A stretch of DNA of 64,000 nt from an uncultured Flavobacteriales bacterium. Its GTDB lineage: Bacteria > Bacteroidota > Bacteroidia > Flavobacteriales > JBLHRE01. Positions within the stretch are counted from its first letter, which is position 1. Each line of letters opens with the position of its first letter. The notes under the pieces are model-generated. The model saw only the letters and a program-made list of their open reading frames with translations, did not search any database and was not told where the DNA came from. The stretch covers positions 1 through 64,000 of the forward strand of contig CAKZPI010000002.1 of assembly GCA_937139155.1 (NCBI GenBank). Reading direction: 5' to 3'. The position numbers and the translations under genes are program-made. Positions 25,147-35,832 of this stretch are shown one piece after another.

Positions 25147-27158
25147 GCCTTGAATCTTTTTAAGAGAAGTGACTCCAAAAGTAAAAATAAGAGGGCGAAA
25201 CCAAGACAATACCAAGCGTATTCTTTCGGACCTTCCGCCTTGGCAAGTCTTGTTCCTGATTTTGAACCAGATTCGGAAGCCAAATAAGCCAGGTTCAAAC
25301 CCTGATCATCTAATATATCTTTCAGTTCTGATTCATTTGGGAATTTTAAGTCTGACTCTTTCCGGTCATAATTCAAGGAAATTAATCCGAGCTTTTCATC
25401 TCCTTTTCTAAGTTCAAAGCCCCCTGGCTCAGGCAAAGCCCTTTGTAAAAAGATTCTCAAATTTCCTTGCCCCGGAATTTGATTAGGAATAAACTCAATA
25501 TTGCCCTTTAACAACCTAACCGGGCTTTCATTTTTTGTTTGGGAGTCTTTTATGAGAATAGCTTCCTCACTGCCCATTTCATAGCCTGGCTTGCTCTGTT
25601 GGTTTTGCAAAATAGCCATATTGAATAGGGTGGGAACAAAGAGGGCATGCCGTTGGAAATTACTCCAATCATCAGAAAGGGCAGAGGCCATAAAGAGCAT
25701 ATTTCCCTGGTTGAGCTCCTTCCATACCGCAAAATCGCCCCCAAATTCATTTTTCAGAACCGCTAATCCTCCGGAAATCGAAAGGGAATACCACCTTTGG
25801 GCAATAGGAGCCTGGAAATTTTCAGACTCTTTTTCAAAAACCGGCTGGTAAAGAGGGTGTTGGTATTCAATTTTATTGATCTTAACCCTACCCGTATCGG
25901 CTTTAGCCAAGGCATTAAAACCGAAAACCGCCATGGCTTCATTAATTAATCCTGGCTCATTGGGAGGGAAAATAACCAGGTTTCCCCCTAGTTCAAGATA
26001 GGACTTCAAACTTCCGGCAAATCCAGAAGAAAAGCTTTGGTTACCATGCCAAATGATTAAATCATAGATTCCCAGGCGGTCAAATTCTATTTCCGAACTT
26101 TTTCTGTGGTCTAAACTAAACCCCTGTTCAGAACCAAATAAGGCCTTTATATAGGAGGATGGATTTTCAGAAATTTCCAGAACCCGGTAAGCATCTGGTA
26201 CGAAATACGAAATGAACCATTGGTTGTCAAATTGAATGGGGTAATCTTCAATTTCAACCTTGCCCTGAACCCATCCCGATTCTCGGTTCTGGAAATTTAA
26301 TTCTACCCATTTCGTTCCGCCGGGTTCCAGGCTAATTTGGTTAATGGCTCGTTGACTTCCATTCAGTCTTAATACCAGAGGTAAATCGCTAATTGACTTT
26401 TTACCCGAATTCACCACCCGAACTTTCAAAGCTTCATTCATGCCCTTTCGCATAAGCGGATTGGCAAAATAAACGGAGTCTATGTACAAGTTCTCAGATT
26501 CTTGGTTAAGGAGTTTTAAAGCGTTTATTTCAGGAAAGGTTTCCATGTTCTGGTCTGACCCAAATTCTAACATGGAACTTTGGAAATCAGAAATCCAGTA
26601 AACCTTTGCCTCTTCCTTATGGGTCCACATTGAAGACTGCATCTGCATTACCTCATCAATGCTCAGCCGATAAGGGCTAATCCGAAGTCCTTCAATAAAA
26701 TCAATGGCCTCCGATTTATTCATGAACCGTTGAGCTTCAGGGGCAGCGTCATTGGTTAGGATGTGAAAAGCATCCGTTTCTCTGTAGTTTGAGAGGAGTT
26801 GAACCGCTTCGGTTATGGCTTGATCCAATAAGACTCCGCCTTGATTTTCGGCCCCCATGCTAAAGCTATTATCAATATAGATTGACAGTTTGGCATCCGG
26901 GTTTCTGGAGCCCGCTTCCGCTGGAATGTATGGTCGTGCAAAGGCAAAAACTAAGAAACTAAACACCAATATCCGCATCAACAATACAAGCCAATGCTGA
27001 AGAACAGACATTTTGCGGGTCTGCTTTCGAATTTCTTGAAGGAATTTAACATTGGAAAAGTAAACCACCTTGGGCTTTCTCAGTTGAAACAAGTGGATCA
27101 AAACTGGAATGGCCAAGCCGAATAGAGCGTAAAGTATATTGGGGTGTAGAAATTTCAT
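25143..27158 (-). CDS. BatA/VWA-domain membrane protein
   Basis: This 671-aa protein has two N-terminal transmembrane helices typical of BatA (about 4-24 and 55-77), a VWA-like domain with a partial metal site DNSFS (about 91-95), a long periplasmic beta-rich region and a final helix (about 650-668). BatA-type proteins occur in aerotolerance operons, but here no MoxR ATPase is nearby, so the role is open. The next gene's ATG overlaps its stop. Confidence 0.85.
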   Translation of the reverse strand: MKFLHPNILYALFGLAIPVLIHLFQLRKPKVVYFSNVKFLQEIRKQTRKMSVLQHWLVLLMRILVFSFLVFAFARPYIPAEAGSRNPDAKLSIYIDNSFSMGAENQGGVLLDQAITEAVQLLSNYRETDAFHILTNDAAPEAQRFMNKSEAIDFIEGLRISPYRLSIDEVMQMQSSMWTHKEEAKVYWISDFQSSMLEFGSDQNMETFPEINALKLLNQESENLYIDSVYFANPLMRKGMNEALKVRVVNSGKKSISDLPLVLRLNGSQRAINQISLEPGGTKWVELNFQNRESGWVQGKVEIEDYPIQFDNQWFISYFVPDAYRVLEISENPSSYIKALFGSEQGFSLDHRKSSEIEFDRLGIYDLIIWHGNQSFSSGFAGSLKSYLELGGNLVIFPPNEPGLINEAMAVFGFNALAKADTGRVKINKIEYQHPLYQPVFEKESENFQAPIAQRWYSLSISGGLAVLKNEFGGDFAVWKELNQGNMLFMASALSDDWSNFQRHALFVPTLFNMAILQNQQSKPGYEMGSEEAILIKDSQTKNESPVRLLKGNIEFIPNQIPGQGNLRIFLQRALPEPGGFELRKGDEKLGLISLNYDRKESDLKFPNESELKDILDDQGLNLAYLASESGSKSGTRLAKAEGPKEYAWYCLGFALLFLLLESLLLKRFKA

Positions 27159-27188
27159 TGAGCGCGAATTTAAGGAAAGGGAATGGGC

Positions 27189-27950
27189 TTATTTGAAAGA
27201 TTCAAAAACTCCAAGGCCAAATAAGGCAAAATCATATTTCACCGGGTCTAAAGGGTCTAATTTTCGCAAAGAAATGTCTAGTCTTTCCACGGCTTTCCAA
27301 TCGTTTTGTTTTCGATCTAATAATCCTAAGGCACGGGCAACCCTTCCACTATGTACGTCTAAAGGGATGGAAAGTTGAGCAGGGGAGATTTGTTTCCATA
27401 TACCAAAATCAACCGGAGAGTCTTGCCTTACCATCCAACGTAAAAACATATTCAATCGTTTTGCCGCTGAGCCTTTTTCAGGATTAGCAATGTGTTTTTC
27501 AAACCTCTTTTCATGGTTGGTTTTCATTACCTCATGGTGAAATCTAAGAAGGCCTGATTTGAGATTTTCTTCATCCTGACTTAGGAAAACCTCCTCTAGA
27601 CTACTGTAATCATTGTACATACGACGCAAGGCCAAAACCAGGGTTTCAATGTCTTTCCCCATAAAAGTTCTATGCCTAAAACCTCTTAAAAAACTGAGTT
27701 CTGATTCACTGGCATTCATTACAAAATCAAAAGGAGCATAGTCCATTCTCTGCAAAATGGCCCTAGAAGATCGGATGATTAAATCCCTTCGGCCCCAGGC
27801 GAGGAGGGCAGAGATTAAACCCGAAATCTCAATGTCGGTTGAATTTGTGAATTCATGCGGAACCTGAATGGGGTCAGTTTCTATGAATTCTTCAGATTGA
27901 TAAGCTTTGGTTTTCGACTCTAAGAAATCTTTCAGCTCCTGTTCGGTCAT
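27189..27950 (-). CDS. TIGR02757 (DUF2400) family protein
   Basis: This 253-aa soluble protein carries family segments LISALLAWGRRD (45-56), FRHRTF (about 91-96), WMVRQDSPVDFGIW (about 171-184) and LDVHSGRVARALGLL (about 197-211). The last recalls the helix-hairpin-helix glycosylase PVDTHV segment, but a nucleic-acid role is only a guess. The start overlaps the end of the LolD-like gene by 4 bp. Confidence 0.88.
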   Translation of the reverse strand: MTEQELKDFLESKTKAYQSEEFIETDPIQVPHEFTNSTDIEISGLISALLAWGRRDLIIRSSRAILQRMDYAPFDFVMNASESELSFLRGFRHRTFMGKDIETLVLALRRMYNDYSSLEEVFLSQDEENLKSGLLRFHHEVMKTNHEKRFEKHIANPEKGSAAKRLNMFLRWMVRQDSPVDFGIWKQISPAQLSIPLDVHSGRVARALGLLDRKQNDWKAVERLDISLRKLDPLDPVKYDFALFGLGVFESFK

Positions 27951-28603
27951 TCAGCAAGAATTTTTCCATCCAACATGGTCAGCTTCCGGTCGGCCATATT
28001 GGCCAGGTCTTCATTATGAGTAACCATTAAAATGGTCAAGCCGTGCTGGTCTCTTAGTTTAAAAAACAATTCATGAAGATGCCTGGCATTCTCTGTATCG
28101 AGGTTTCCGGAGGGTTCATCAGCTAGTATAATCTTGGGTTGATTCATCAATGCCCTGGCTACTGCAACCCTCTGTTGTTCTCCGCCACTCATTGAATTGG
28201 GCTTATGATCAAGCCTATGACTTAATCCGAGCTCATCCAAGAGGGCTTCGGCTCTGGCTTGTACATTTCTTAGTTTTTTCCCGCCAAGGAGTGCTGGTAT
28301 GCAAACGTTTTCCACAGCAGTGAACTCAGGCAAAAGGTTGTGAAACTGGAAGATGAAACCAATTTCCTCGTTTCGATACCTGGCCAGCTTTTTCTGATTA
28401 AAACCCATTATGTCTTTATCCTGCACCATAACTTTTCCAGAATCTCCTCGATCAAGGGCTCCGATGATCTGAAGTAAGGTTGTTTTTCCGGCGCCCGACG
28501 GACCCACTATGGCAACTACTTCCTTTTGATTCAGCTTTAGGTCAACCGATTTTAAAACCTCAAGTTGGCCGTATGCCTTCTTTAATTTTGAAATTTCTAT
28601 CAC
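27947..28603 (-). CDS. LolD-like ABC transporter ATPase
   Basis: This 218-aa ATPase has Walker A GPSGAGKTT (34-42), signature MSGGEQQRV (about 138-146), Walker B ILADEPSGNLD and H-loop THNE. Its length and sequence fit the LolD/MacB group that powers lipoprotein release or efflux. No permease gene is adjacent, so the partner must be elsewhere. ATG overlaps the stop of the DUF5916 C-terminal fragment. Confidence 0.88.
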   Translation of the reverse strand: MIEISKLKKAYGQLEVLKSVDLKLNQKEVVAIVGPSGAGKTTLLQIIGALDRGDSGKVMVQDKDIMGFNQKKLARYRNEEIGFIFQFHNLLPEFTAVENVCIPALLGGKKLRNVQARAEALLDELGLSHRLDHKPNSMSGGEQQRVAVARALMNQPKIILADEPSGNLDTENARHLHELFFKLRDQHGLTILMVTHNEDLANMADRKLTMLDGKILAE

Positions 28604-29178
28604 TTTCTTAGAAGTTTTTCTCCGTCAAGGAAATATAGAATCTTGATTGAGAGACTATTGGAAACGGGAGAGCTCCAGGTATTCTCAAGGTTAGTAAAGA
28701 ATCCATCAATTAATTCACGTTCGTTGGTTGAGATGGCGTTTTTCCAAACCAGGCTAATTTCTGACCCTGGCAAGAACCACCAGGAATACACCAGGTCAAT
28801 GTTCCAGAAGTTCAGGTTTAAATCATGGTCTGAATGGAAGCCTGAATCGTCAATATAGCCCCCAGCATAAGGGGAAAACTCAAGGTATCCATCTTCTCCA
28901 AGTCCATGGTAATCCAGGTATTGAACAGACGACCAATAATGCCGAAAATTCAAACTCAAGCTCATGACATTATTAAAGATGTATGAGCCCGTTAAAGTGT
29001 TCACAATGGTGCGAATGTTTCGTTCTCCCATGATTATGGTTCCGTCATTCTCTTCTTTTACCCAGCCAATGTCAGAGAAATCCTGGCTTTGGCGATACCG
29101 GTACACCATGGAAAGCCGGTCATTAAACCTAAACCTTGGAGAGAAGTTCCAGGAATACCAGAATTGGTTTAAAGGCAT
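28600..29178 (-). pseudogene. DUF5916 protein, C-terminal part (frameshifted)
   Basis: This frame encodes 192 residues of alternating aromatic/polar strands that continue the outer-membrane-barrel-like part of the upstream gene (YSWNFSPRFRFNDRL, WNIDLVYSWWFLPGS). It starts in the -1 frame within the last codons of the upstream ORF. In DUF5916 proteins both parts form one chain, so one base is missing around 29178-29200. It is followed by an overlapping LolD-like gene. Confidence 0.8.
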
Positions 29179-31073
29179 GGTTTTATAGGTTTGTGCCGGG
29201 TATAATCTACCCCTAAATCAATGGCGAACTTCTTACGGTAATCAGAAGAAATCCAAAGATTACCGCCTACATGGGGCATTTCTACCAGCTTTCTACCTGG
29301 TGAACGAGGCTCAAACCAATCGTTACGCTCAATGGGCCTTGACCATAAATTGTAGCCAAATGCATGAAAACTCTTTAAGGTAAACCAACCCCAACTGCTT
29401 AAATTAAAATTGGCAAACTCAAAGGGTTGGTAGAGGTAGCTATTGTTAATGCTGGCGCCTAAGCCCAGGTTGTTAAAGATGCCTCTGGGTTGAAAAATTT
29501 GATAAGAACCACCTACCCATTGGTTGAATTCATTGTTGTTGTATAAAAATCCAAGGTCATTGGGGTTGAAAGTATCGCTTTCAACATTGGCTCCGGCCCA
29601 GTACCTCCATTGGCCTGAAATCTTATCCACAGAAAGGTTGGAGGAGAATCCGTATTTCCGCTCTCCATTTTCCCAAATCAAACTTTGTTTATAGCTTCCG
29701 GAAAGCTGGTGGCTCATTTTCTTATTTGGCAGCTGAAATAAGATTGCTGTAGAATTTGCATCCCGAAAATCACCCCTCCTTACCACATTGGTATTCACAA
29801 AGGTTACCGAAGAATTTTGCCTAAACCTTTGATCAAAAACCAGCACGTTGTAATTGGCTAATGATTCTGTCAAGACTTCCCTAGTGTCCCCTGTAATGGT
29901 GTCTTTTACCACCGCATAGGTATTTCCGGTAACGGCATTAAAAAAGCCCAATCCTAATTTATCTGAGGTTCTACCTGATATCTTGGTAGCGTTTAGCAAT
30001 TGAACCTTATTGGGATTATTTACAACCGTTTCGTCCTTACCCAGGCCTTCATAGGGTCTTCCCATTTGGGTAGGGGCATTGCCAATTCTTCTACTGTAAA
30101 ACAATCCGCCCTTATTGAAAAGCTCCGTTCCTTCGGTAAAAAACTGTCGGTTTTCGTTAAACCGGACCTCAAAAGGAGTAAGGTTTAAGACCTGGTTATC
30201 GAAGGCAACTTGCCCAAAATCAGGAATCAAGGTCATATCAAGGGTGAAAGATTCACTCAGCCCATACTTCAGGTCCATGCCATAATTGTATTCAAAGCTA
30301 TTTGCCCCACCAAATCGGTTTGCATACCCTGATACATAGGGCAAGAGTGATAAACGAAGAGGGGGTTGAATGTCCTTGATTCCCTTTAAAATACCGGCAT
30401 AAATTTCAGGGTTTCCGGTAGAGTTATCAATAAAAGACCAGGTATATAACTGTCGGTACCTTCGAATTTGCCTACCCAGATTTAGCGACCAATCCTGAAC
30501 ATCCTTTTCAGGGAAACGAAGGGCATTATACGGGATTTCAACTTCTACAATCCAACCGTTTTCCACAATACTGACCTTGCTTTTCCAAACGGCGTTCCAG
30601 TTTAAATCATCCCCATTATCTGTAGTTCTGGAATCGGTTTGAACTCCGGCGGCAGAAACGAAGAAATTAATGTCTGAAAGGCCATCGCTATAGGGGTTGA
30701 TCCACATAGCAAACCAATCGGTATTTCGGTTGTTGTCATCCCTTTTTCCGAGCTCCCTTAAAATGCTGTCTGGATTTGGATCATACAGCATAGCGCCGAA
30801 GTAAATGGCCTGGTCATTGTATAATATCTTAACCTCAGACCTTAAGGCTTCCGGTTCTGGTTTCCCGTTATCTGGGGTCCACATCACGAAATTTTTGGCC
30901 ACAGGGGCATTTTCCCAAACCTCATCATCCAAAACCCCGTCTATAACAGGCGCTGTTTCGGTGCGTTTCATTTTGAGGTTTTTACGTTGATGAAAGGTGC
31001 TATCAACTTGAGCTTTAGAGCCAAAACTGAACAAGGTGAAGCAAGCAATAAGAATTCCCCCTATGCTTTTCAT
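29169..31073 (-). pseudogene. DUF5916 protein, N-terminal part (frameshifted)
   Basis: This frame gives 634 residues: a signal peptide (1-21), a CBM9-like domain (about 38-215, APVIDGVLDDEVW, WFAMWINPYSDG) and the first strands of the DUF5916 barrel (from ~240; EVRFNENRQFFTEGTELF). It stops prematurely after DYTRHKPIKPCL, and the chain continues in the -1 frame. The family is outer-membrane or secreted, with unknown function and possible carbohydrate binding. It could be a sequencing error, a true pseudogene or a split gene. Confidence 0.82.
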
Positions 31074-31199
31074 GGATTAGGTTTTAGGTTAAACGCAAAG
31101 CATGCGATTATCGCGCACAAAATTGGGGGTAATGATGCGAAGTTTAAAGCCTAAAGGTAGGAAAGTTTTTAAATCCTTTAAATCTGCTCATATTTTTCC

Positions 31200-31229
31200 T
31201 TGTCCAAGCCCTACGAAGTTTTACTTTTG
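31200..31229 (+). promoter_or_regulatory. sucC promoter
   Basis: TTG (31200-31202), 19-bp spacer, TACTTTTG (31222-31229); 19 bp before the sucC ATG. It also shows that the upstream in-frame extension (from 31102) is not translated. Confidence 0.75.
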
Positions 31230-31248
31230 TGGCAAATTTTTAAGCCAG

Positions 31249-32439
31249 ATGAATTTACACGAATACCAAGGAAAAGAAATTCTAAGCAGTTTTGGAGTAA
31301 CCGTTCAACGCGGAATTGTAGCCAGCACTGTTGAGGAAGCAGTTGAAGCAGCCAAAAAGCTTAGCGAAGAAACTGGAACCCAGTGGTGGGTGATTAAAGC
31401 TCAGGTTCACGCCGGTGGCCGCGGAAAAGGTGGCGGTGTAAAACTGGCCAAGTCTCTTGAAGAGGTAAAAGAAAGAGCCAATGACATCCTGGGGATGCAG
31501 TTGGTAACCCCTCAAACCTCTGCTGAAGGGAAAACCGTTCACCAAATTCTCATCGCCGAGGATGTATATTATCCTGGCGAATCAGAAACTTCTGAAATCT
31601 ACATGTCGGTTCTTCTTAACAGAGCTACCGGTAGAAATATGATTGTTTATTCTTCAGAAGGGGGAATGGATATTGAAGAGGTAGCGGATAAAACCCCTGA
31701 ACTAATCTTTCAGGAAGAAATTGACCCTACCGTAGGTCTCCAGGGTTTCCAATGCCGTAAAATTGCTTTTAACTTGGGTTTGTCAGGGAAGGCCTTTAAG
31801 GAAATGACCAAATTTGTGAAAAGCCTTTACACCGCCTATACTGAAGCAGATGCAGCTCTTTTTGAAATTAATCCTGTGCTCAAAACTTCAGATGACAAAA
31901 TCATGGCTGTTGATGCAAAGGTTGCCTTAGATGGTAATAGCCTTTTCCGCCATCCAGACTACGCTGAAATGCGTGATAAAAGAGAAGAAGATCCCGCAGA
32001 AGTTGAAGCCGATGAATTCGGTTTGAACTATGTTAACCTTGACGGAAATGTAGGTTGTATGGTAAATGGTGCCGGACTAGCTATGGCCACCATGGACATT
32101 ATCAAAATGGCTGGAGGTAATCCTGCTAATTTCCTGGATGTAGGTGGTACAGCTGACGCGGAAAGGGTTGAAAACGCCTTTAGAATCATCCTTAAAGACA
32201 AGGAAGTGAAAGCCATTTTGGTGAATATCTTCGGAGGAATTGTTCGCTGTGACCGAGTTGCTCAGGGAATTGTTGATGCCTATAAAAACATGGGGAATAT
32301 TGATGTTCCTATCATTGTTCGCCTTCAAGGTACCAATGCAGAAGAAGCTAAGAAACTAATTGATGAATCCGGATTAAAGGTGCAATCGGCAATTATGCTT
32401 CAAGAAGCGGCGGATAAAGTAAAAGCTGTTGTAGGCTAA
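31249..32439 (+). CDS. sucC: Succinyl-CoA synthetase beta subunit
   Basis: This 396-aa ADP- or GDP-forming subunit of the TCA-cycle ligase has an ATP-grasp fold. The chosen start is MNLHEYQGK, the universal SucC opening; an in-frame extension of 49 codons lies across the promoter. Seen: [16 protein letters not shown] and GGIVRCD near the C-terminus. The alpha subunit sucD is not adjacent. A terminator follows. Confidence 0.97.
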   Translation: MNLHEYQGKEILSSFGVTVQRGIVASTVEEAVEAAKKLSEETGTQWWVIKAQVHAGGRGKGGGVKLAKSLEEVKERANDILGMQLVTPQTSAEGKTVHQILIAEDVYYPGESETSEIYMSVLLNRATGRNMIVYSSEGGMDIEEVADKTPELIFQEEIDPTVGLQGFQCRKIAFNLGLSGKAFKEMTKFVKSLYTAYTEADAALFEINPVLKTSDDKIMAVDAKVALDGNSLFRHPDYAEMRDKREEDPAEVEADEFGLNYVNLDGNVGCMVNGAGLAMATMDIIKMAGGNPANFLDVGGTADAERVENAFRIILKDKEVKAILVNIFGGIVRCDRVAQGIVDAYKNMGNIDVPIIVRLQGTNAEEAKKLIDESGLKVQSAIMLQEAADKVKAVVG

Positions 32440-32460
32440 ATCTTTTTAAATCAGAATATT

Positions 32461-32495
32461 AAAGGCTGTTCCATTTTCATGGGATGGCCTTTTTA
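32461..32495 (+). terminator. sucC terminator
   Basis: Stem AAAGGC-tg-TCCAT / ATGGGATG-GCCTTT with a 4-nt loop and a following T run, 22 bp after the sucC stop. Confidence 0.8.
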
Positions 32496-32597
32496 CATTT
32501 TATACCCTCAGGTTAAAACCGTTGAAAACCCCTGAAAATCTAAGCTTTTCCCCAAGCTTCATTTTTGTATTTTCGAAGCTTCAGAAAATCATTTTGC

Positions 32598-34091
32598 ATG
32601 AAAAAGATATTGGTTGCCAATCGGGGTGAAATCGCCCTTAGAATCATGAGAACAGCCCGGGAAATGGGTATTGCTACTGTTGCCATTTATTCAGAAGCGG
32701 ATAGACATGCTCCCCATGTCAAATACGCAGATGAAGCCGTTTTAATGGGGCCACCTCCTTCCTCAGAATCTTATCTTTTGGGTGATAAAATCATCGAAAT
32801 CTGTAAGAAACTAGGAGTGGATGGAATTCATCCAGGTTATGGTTTCCTTTCCGAAAATGCAGACTTCTGCAAAAAGGTGCAAAAGGCGGGTATAATTTTT
32901 ATCGGACCCAACCCAAACTCAATTGAGGTAATGGGCGATAAGCTTTCCGCCAAACAGGCGGTTAAATCCTACGGTGTGCCCATGGTTCCAGGTGTTGAAG
33001 AGGCCATAGATGATATTGAGGAAGCCAAGAAAATTGCCGCGGATATCGGATTCCCTATCCTAATCAAAGCCTCAGCCGGTGGGGGAGGAAAAGGAATGAG
33101 AATCGTTGAAAATGAAGGAGATTTCGAAGAGCAAATGGATCTGGCTGTTTCTGAAGCCGTTTCAGCTTTTGGAAATGGAGCCGTTTTTATTGAGAAATAC
33201 GTTGGCTCTCCACGCCATATCGAAATTCAAATTCTTTGTGATTCCCATGGAAATGGGGTTTACCTTTTTGAAAGGGAATGCTCCATTCAAAGGCGTCATC
33301 AAAAAGTAGTTGAAGAGGCGCCCTCAGCCATTCTTACACCTGAAATTCGTAAAGCAATGGGTGAGTCTGCCCTGGCTGTTGCCAAGGCTTGTGATTATGT
33401 GGGAGCAGGTACGGTTGAATTTCTAATGGATGAGAAACTTAATTTCTACTTCCTTGAAATGAATACCCGTTTGCAAGTTGAACACCCGGTTACCGAAATG
33501 ATTACAGGCATGGACCTTGTTCGGGAGCAAATCAGGGTTGCCAGAGGGGAAGAACTTGGTTATTCACAAGATGATTTAGCAATTAACGGACATTCATTGG
33601 AAATGCGTGTTTATGCTGAAAATCCAGCCAATAATTTCCTTCCAGATATTGGTAAATTAAGTACCTATAGAAGGCCGCAGGGCCCTGGTGTAAGGGTTGA
33701 TGATGGCTTTGAAGAAGGAATGGAGGTGCCCATTTATTATGACCCCATGATCTCAAAATTGGTGGTGCATGGAGCAGATAGAAACCAGGCCATTGAACGA
33801 ATGAAAAGGGCCATTGCTGATTTCCATATTGCTGGGGTTGAAACAACCTTACCTTTCGGGGCTTTTGTCATGGACCATCCAGCCTTTGTATCCGGTGATT
33901 TTGATACTCATTTTGTGAACCATCATTTTAAACCAGAATACCTGGAAGCCGATGATTCTCTGGTAGAAATCGCCGGTTTGGCCGCTGCTATTTTTGAATC
34001 TGAATCGAAAGATAAAAAGAGTCAAGTGCTTGATGTTGAGCCTTCTAAAGAATGGAAAGAGCGCAGGAGGTATAACCGGGGAACAGTTTAG
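32598..34091 (+). CDS. accC: Biotin carboxylase (acyl-CoA carboxylase subunit)
   Basis: This 497-aa ATP-grasp enzyme carboxylates biotin on the carrier protein. It starts at MKKILVANRGEIA; 11 in-frame codons upstream are unlikely to be used. Motifs: GGGGKGMRIV (about 164-173), EMNTRLQVEHPVTE (about 287-300) and the C-terminal domain YRRPQGPGVR. It has no biotin carrier domain, and neither accB nor a carboxyltransferase is adjacent. It may serve acetyl-CoA or propionyl-CoA carboxylase. It is followed at 18 bp by a DUF4294 gene. Confidence 0.92.
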   Translation: MKKILVANRGEIALRIMRTAREMGIATVAIYSEADRHAPHVKYADEAVLMGPPPSSESYLLGDKIIEICKKLGVDGIHPGYGFLSENADFCKKVQKAGIIFIGPNPNSIEVMGDKLSAKQAVKSYGVPMVPGVEEAIDDIEEAKKIAADIGFPILIKASAGGGGKGMRIVENEGDFEEQMDLAVSEAVSAFGNGAVFIEKYVGSPRHIEIQILCDSHGNGVYLFERECSIQRRHQKVVEEAPSAILTPEIRKAMGESALAVAKACDYVGAGTVEFLMDEKLNFYFLEMNTRLQVEHPVTEMITGMDLVREQIRVARGEELGYSQDDLAINGHSLEMRVYAENPANNFLPDIGKLSTYRRPQGPGVRVDDGFEEGMEVPIYYDPMISKLVVHGADRNQAIERMKRAIADFHIAGVETTLPFGAFVMDHPAFVSGDFDTHFVNHHFKPEYLEADDSLVEIAGLAAAIFESESKDKKSQVLDVEPSKEWKERRRYNRGTV

Positions 34092-34109
34092 CACGATACT
34101 TGTTTTTTT

Positions 34110-34847
34110 ATGACTATGAAAAGGTTTGATTTTATACTATTTCTCGTTTTGGCTTTCGCCGGAAAGGCCTTTGCCCAAACTGACTCTACTTCCATGCCTA
34201 AGGAAAAACCAAATACCTTTTGGTCAGAGTATGTGCTCTATAATGGAGATACCATCCCCCTTTCCTATTTAACCGAAGTGGTGGTTTTAGAGCGACCAAC
34301 CTTCGAAACAAATGAAGAGAGAAGGGCCTATTTCCGATTGAGAAGAAAGGTGTTGAAAGTCTATCCTTACGCAGTAATTGCCTCTGAAAAATTAACCGAA
34401 GTAACCGAAGCTACGGCTGATTTGAAGAAGAAACGGAAAGTCAGAAAATACAGTAAGAAAATTGAAAAATACCTTCGTGAAGAGTTTGAAGCAGAGCTTA
34501 AAAAGCTGACCAGAACGGAAGGAATGATTCTTATAAAACTAATCTACCGCCAAACCGGGTATACCACCTGGGACCTGATTAAAGACTACAGGGGGGGAAT
34601 CAATGCCGTTTTTTACCAAACCATGGCTAAATTCTATGATGCCGATCTAAAAGCTACCTATGATCCTTTCACGGTAGAAGAGGACGCCATGATTGAAACC
34701 ATCCTTCAAAGGGCCTTTATTGCCGGAGAGTTGCAACACCAGGAAACCCCTGTGAACTTTTCAGATTTTAGAACCAATTCTAATATGTTAGATAAGGTTA
34801 GGGAAAAGGCCAATGAGGAGGAGGAACAAGAAAATGAAAAGGAATAA
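34110..34847 (+). CDS. DUF4294 domain protein, exported
   Basis: This 245-aa protein has a signal peptide (about 1-22, ends AFA), then a charged helical DUF4294 domain (about 40-210; RRAYFRLRRKVLKVYPYA, YRQTGYTTWDLIKDYRGG). No enzyme motif is visible. Bacteroidota-specific family; function unknown. A clear terminator follows, so it ends the accC transcript. Confidence 0.85.
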   Translation: MTMKRFDFILFLVLAFAGKAFAQTDSTSMPKEKPNTFWSEYVLYNGDTIPLSYLTEVVVLERPTFETNEERRAYFRLRRKVLKVYPYAVIASEKLTEVTEATADLKKKRKVRKYSKKIEKYLREEFEAELKKLTRTEGMILIKLIYRQTGYTTWDLIKDYRGGINAVFYQTMAKFYDADLKATYDPFTVEEDAMIETILQRAFIAGELQHQETPVNFSDFRTNSNMLDKVREKANEEEEQENEKE

Positions 34848-34870
34848 AAAAGGGCCGGAAGGCCCTTTTC
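34847..34870. terminator. Intrinsic terminator after DUF4294 gene
   Basis: Perfect stem AAAAGGGCC / GGCCCTTTT with a GGAA loop, placed between convergent genes and usable in both directions. Confidence 0.9.
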
Positions 34871-34898
34871 TATTATTCTAAATTAAACTGGCTTCAGT

Positions 34899-35789
34899 TT
34901 ATTTCAAAAACTGAGCGGAAACAACAGCATTTTTGGGTCCGTTGGCGTAGTTATAAAATCCTTCACCTGATTTCATTCCCCGTTTTCCTGCAGTAACCAT
35001 ATTCACCAATAAGGGGCAAGGGGCGTATTTAGGATTTTTAAATCCATCATGCATTACCTCCAAAATGGCCAAACAAACGTCAAGCCCAATGAAATCTGCT
35101 AAATAAAGGGGTCCCATTGGATGCCCCATACCTAATTTCATTACTGTATCTATTTCCTCAACACCTGCAACCCCTTCCCAAAGGGTATAAATGGCTTCAT
35201 TTATCATGGGCATCAAAATTCGATTGGCAACAAATCCTGGGTAATCATTAACCTCTACCGGAACCTTTTTAAGGCCTCGGCTCAAGCTCATAATATCTTG
35301 GGTAACCTGGTCTGAAGTTGCATACCCACGTATAACTTCTACAAGTTTCATAACAGGCACAGGATTCATAAAATGCATTCCAATTACCTTATCCGGACGG
35401 TCTGTAACTGAAGCTATTTTGGTAATGGATATGGAAGAGGTATTGGTAGCCAAAATGCAGTCAGCCTTTGTGTTGGCATCCATATCACGGAAGATTTTAA
35501 GCTTTAGATCCATGTTTTCTGTAGCGGCTTCCACTACCAGGTCTGAATCTTTAACTCCTTGGGCTAAATCCGTTACTGTATTAATTTTTCCCAGGGTATT
35601 AGACTTATCGTCTTCTGAAATGATTTCCTTTTTAACCTGACGGTCAAGGTTTTTTTCAATGGTGGAAAGAGCCTTATTTAAGGCATCCTCAGAAATGTCA
35701 ATTAGGTTGACAGCATATCCGTTTTGGGCAAATACATGGGCAATTCCATTTCCCATGGTTCCGGCGCCAATAACTGCAATATTTTTCAT
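34899..35789 (-). CDS. 3-hydroxyacyl-CoA dehydrogenase (3-hydroxybutyryl type)
   Basis: This 296-aa NAD(P)-dependent enzyme has Rossmann motif GAGTMGNGIA (7-16), the NTSS segment (about 117-120) and catalytic GMHFMNP (about 138-144), with a helical C-terminal domain. It oxidises 3-hydroxybutyryl-CoA in fatty-acid or butyrate metabolism. Single gene with convergent upstream neighbour; sugar transferase gene ends 43 bp upstream. Confidence 0.93.
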   Translation of the reverse strand: MKNIAVIGAGTMGNGIAHVFAQNGYAVNLIDISEDALNKALSTIEKNLDRQVKKEIISEDDKSNTLGKINTVTDLAQGVKDSDLVVEAATENMDLKLKIFRDMDANTKADCILATNTSSISITKIASVTDRPDKVIGMHFMNPVPVMKLVEVIRGYATSDQVTQDIMSLSRGLKKVPVEVNDYPGFVANRILMPMINEAIYTLWEGVAGVEEIDTVMKLGMGHPMGPLYLADFIGLDVCLAILEVMHDGFKNPKYAPCPLLVNMVTAGKRGMKSGEGFYNYANGPKNAVVSAQFLK

Positions 35790-35832
35790 GAATTTGGATT
35801 TATATGTTATCGTAAATTTTCAACAAAGAAAC

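Noticed and set aside
29165..29205. Programmed -1 frameshifting in the DUF5916 gene
   Set aside because: No X-XXY-YYZ heptamer sits in the zero frame and no downstream pseudoknot is evident.
31102..31248. 49-codon N-terminal extension of SucC
   Set aside because: It crosses the -33/-7 promoter and precedes the universal MNLHEYQGK start.
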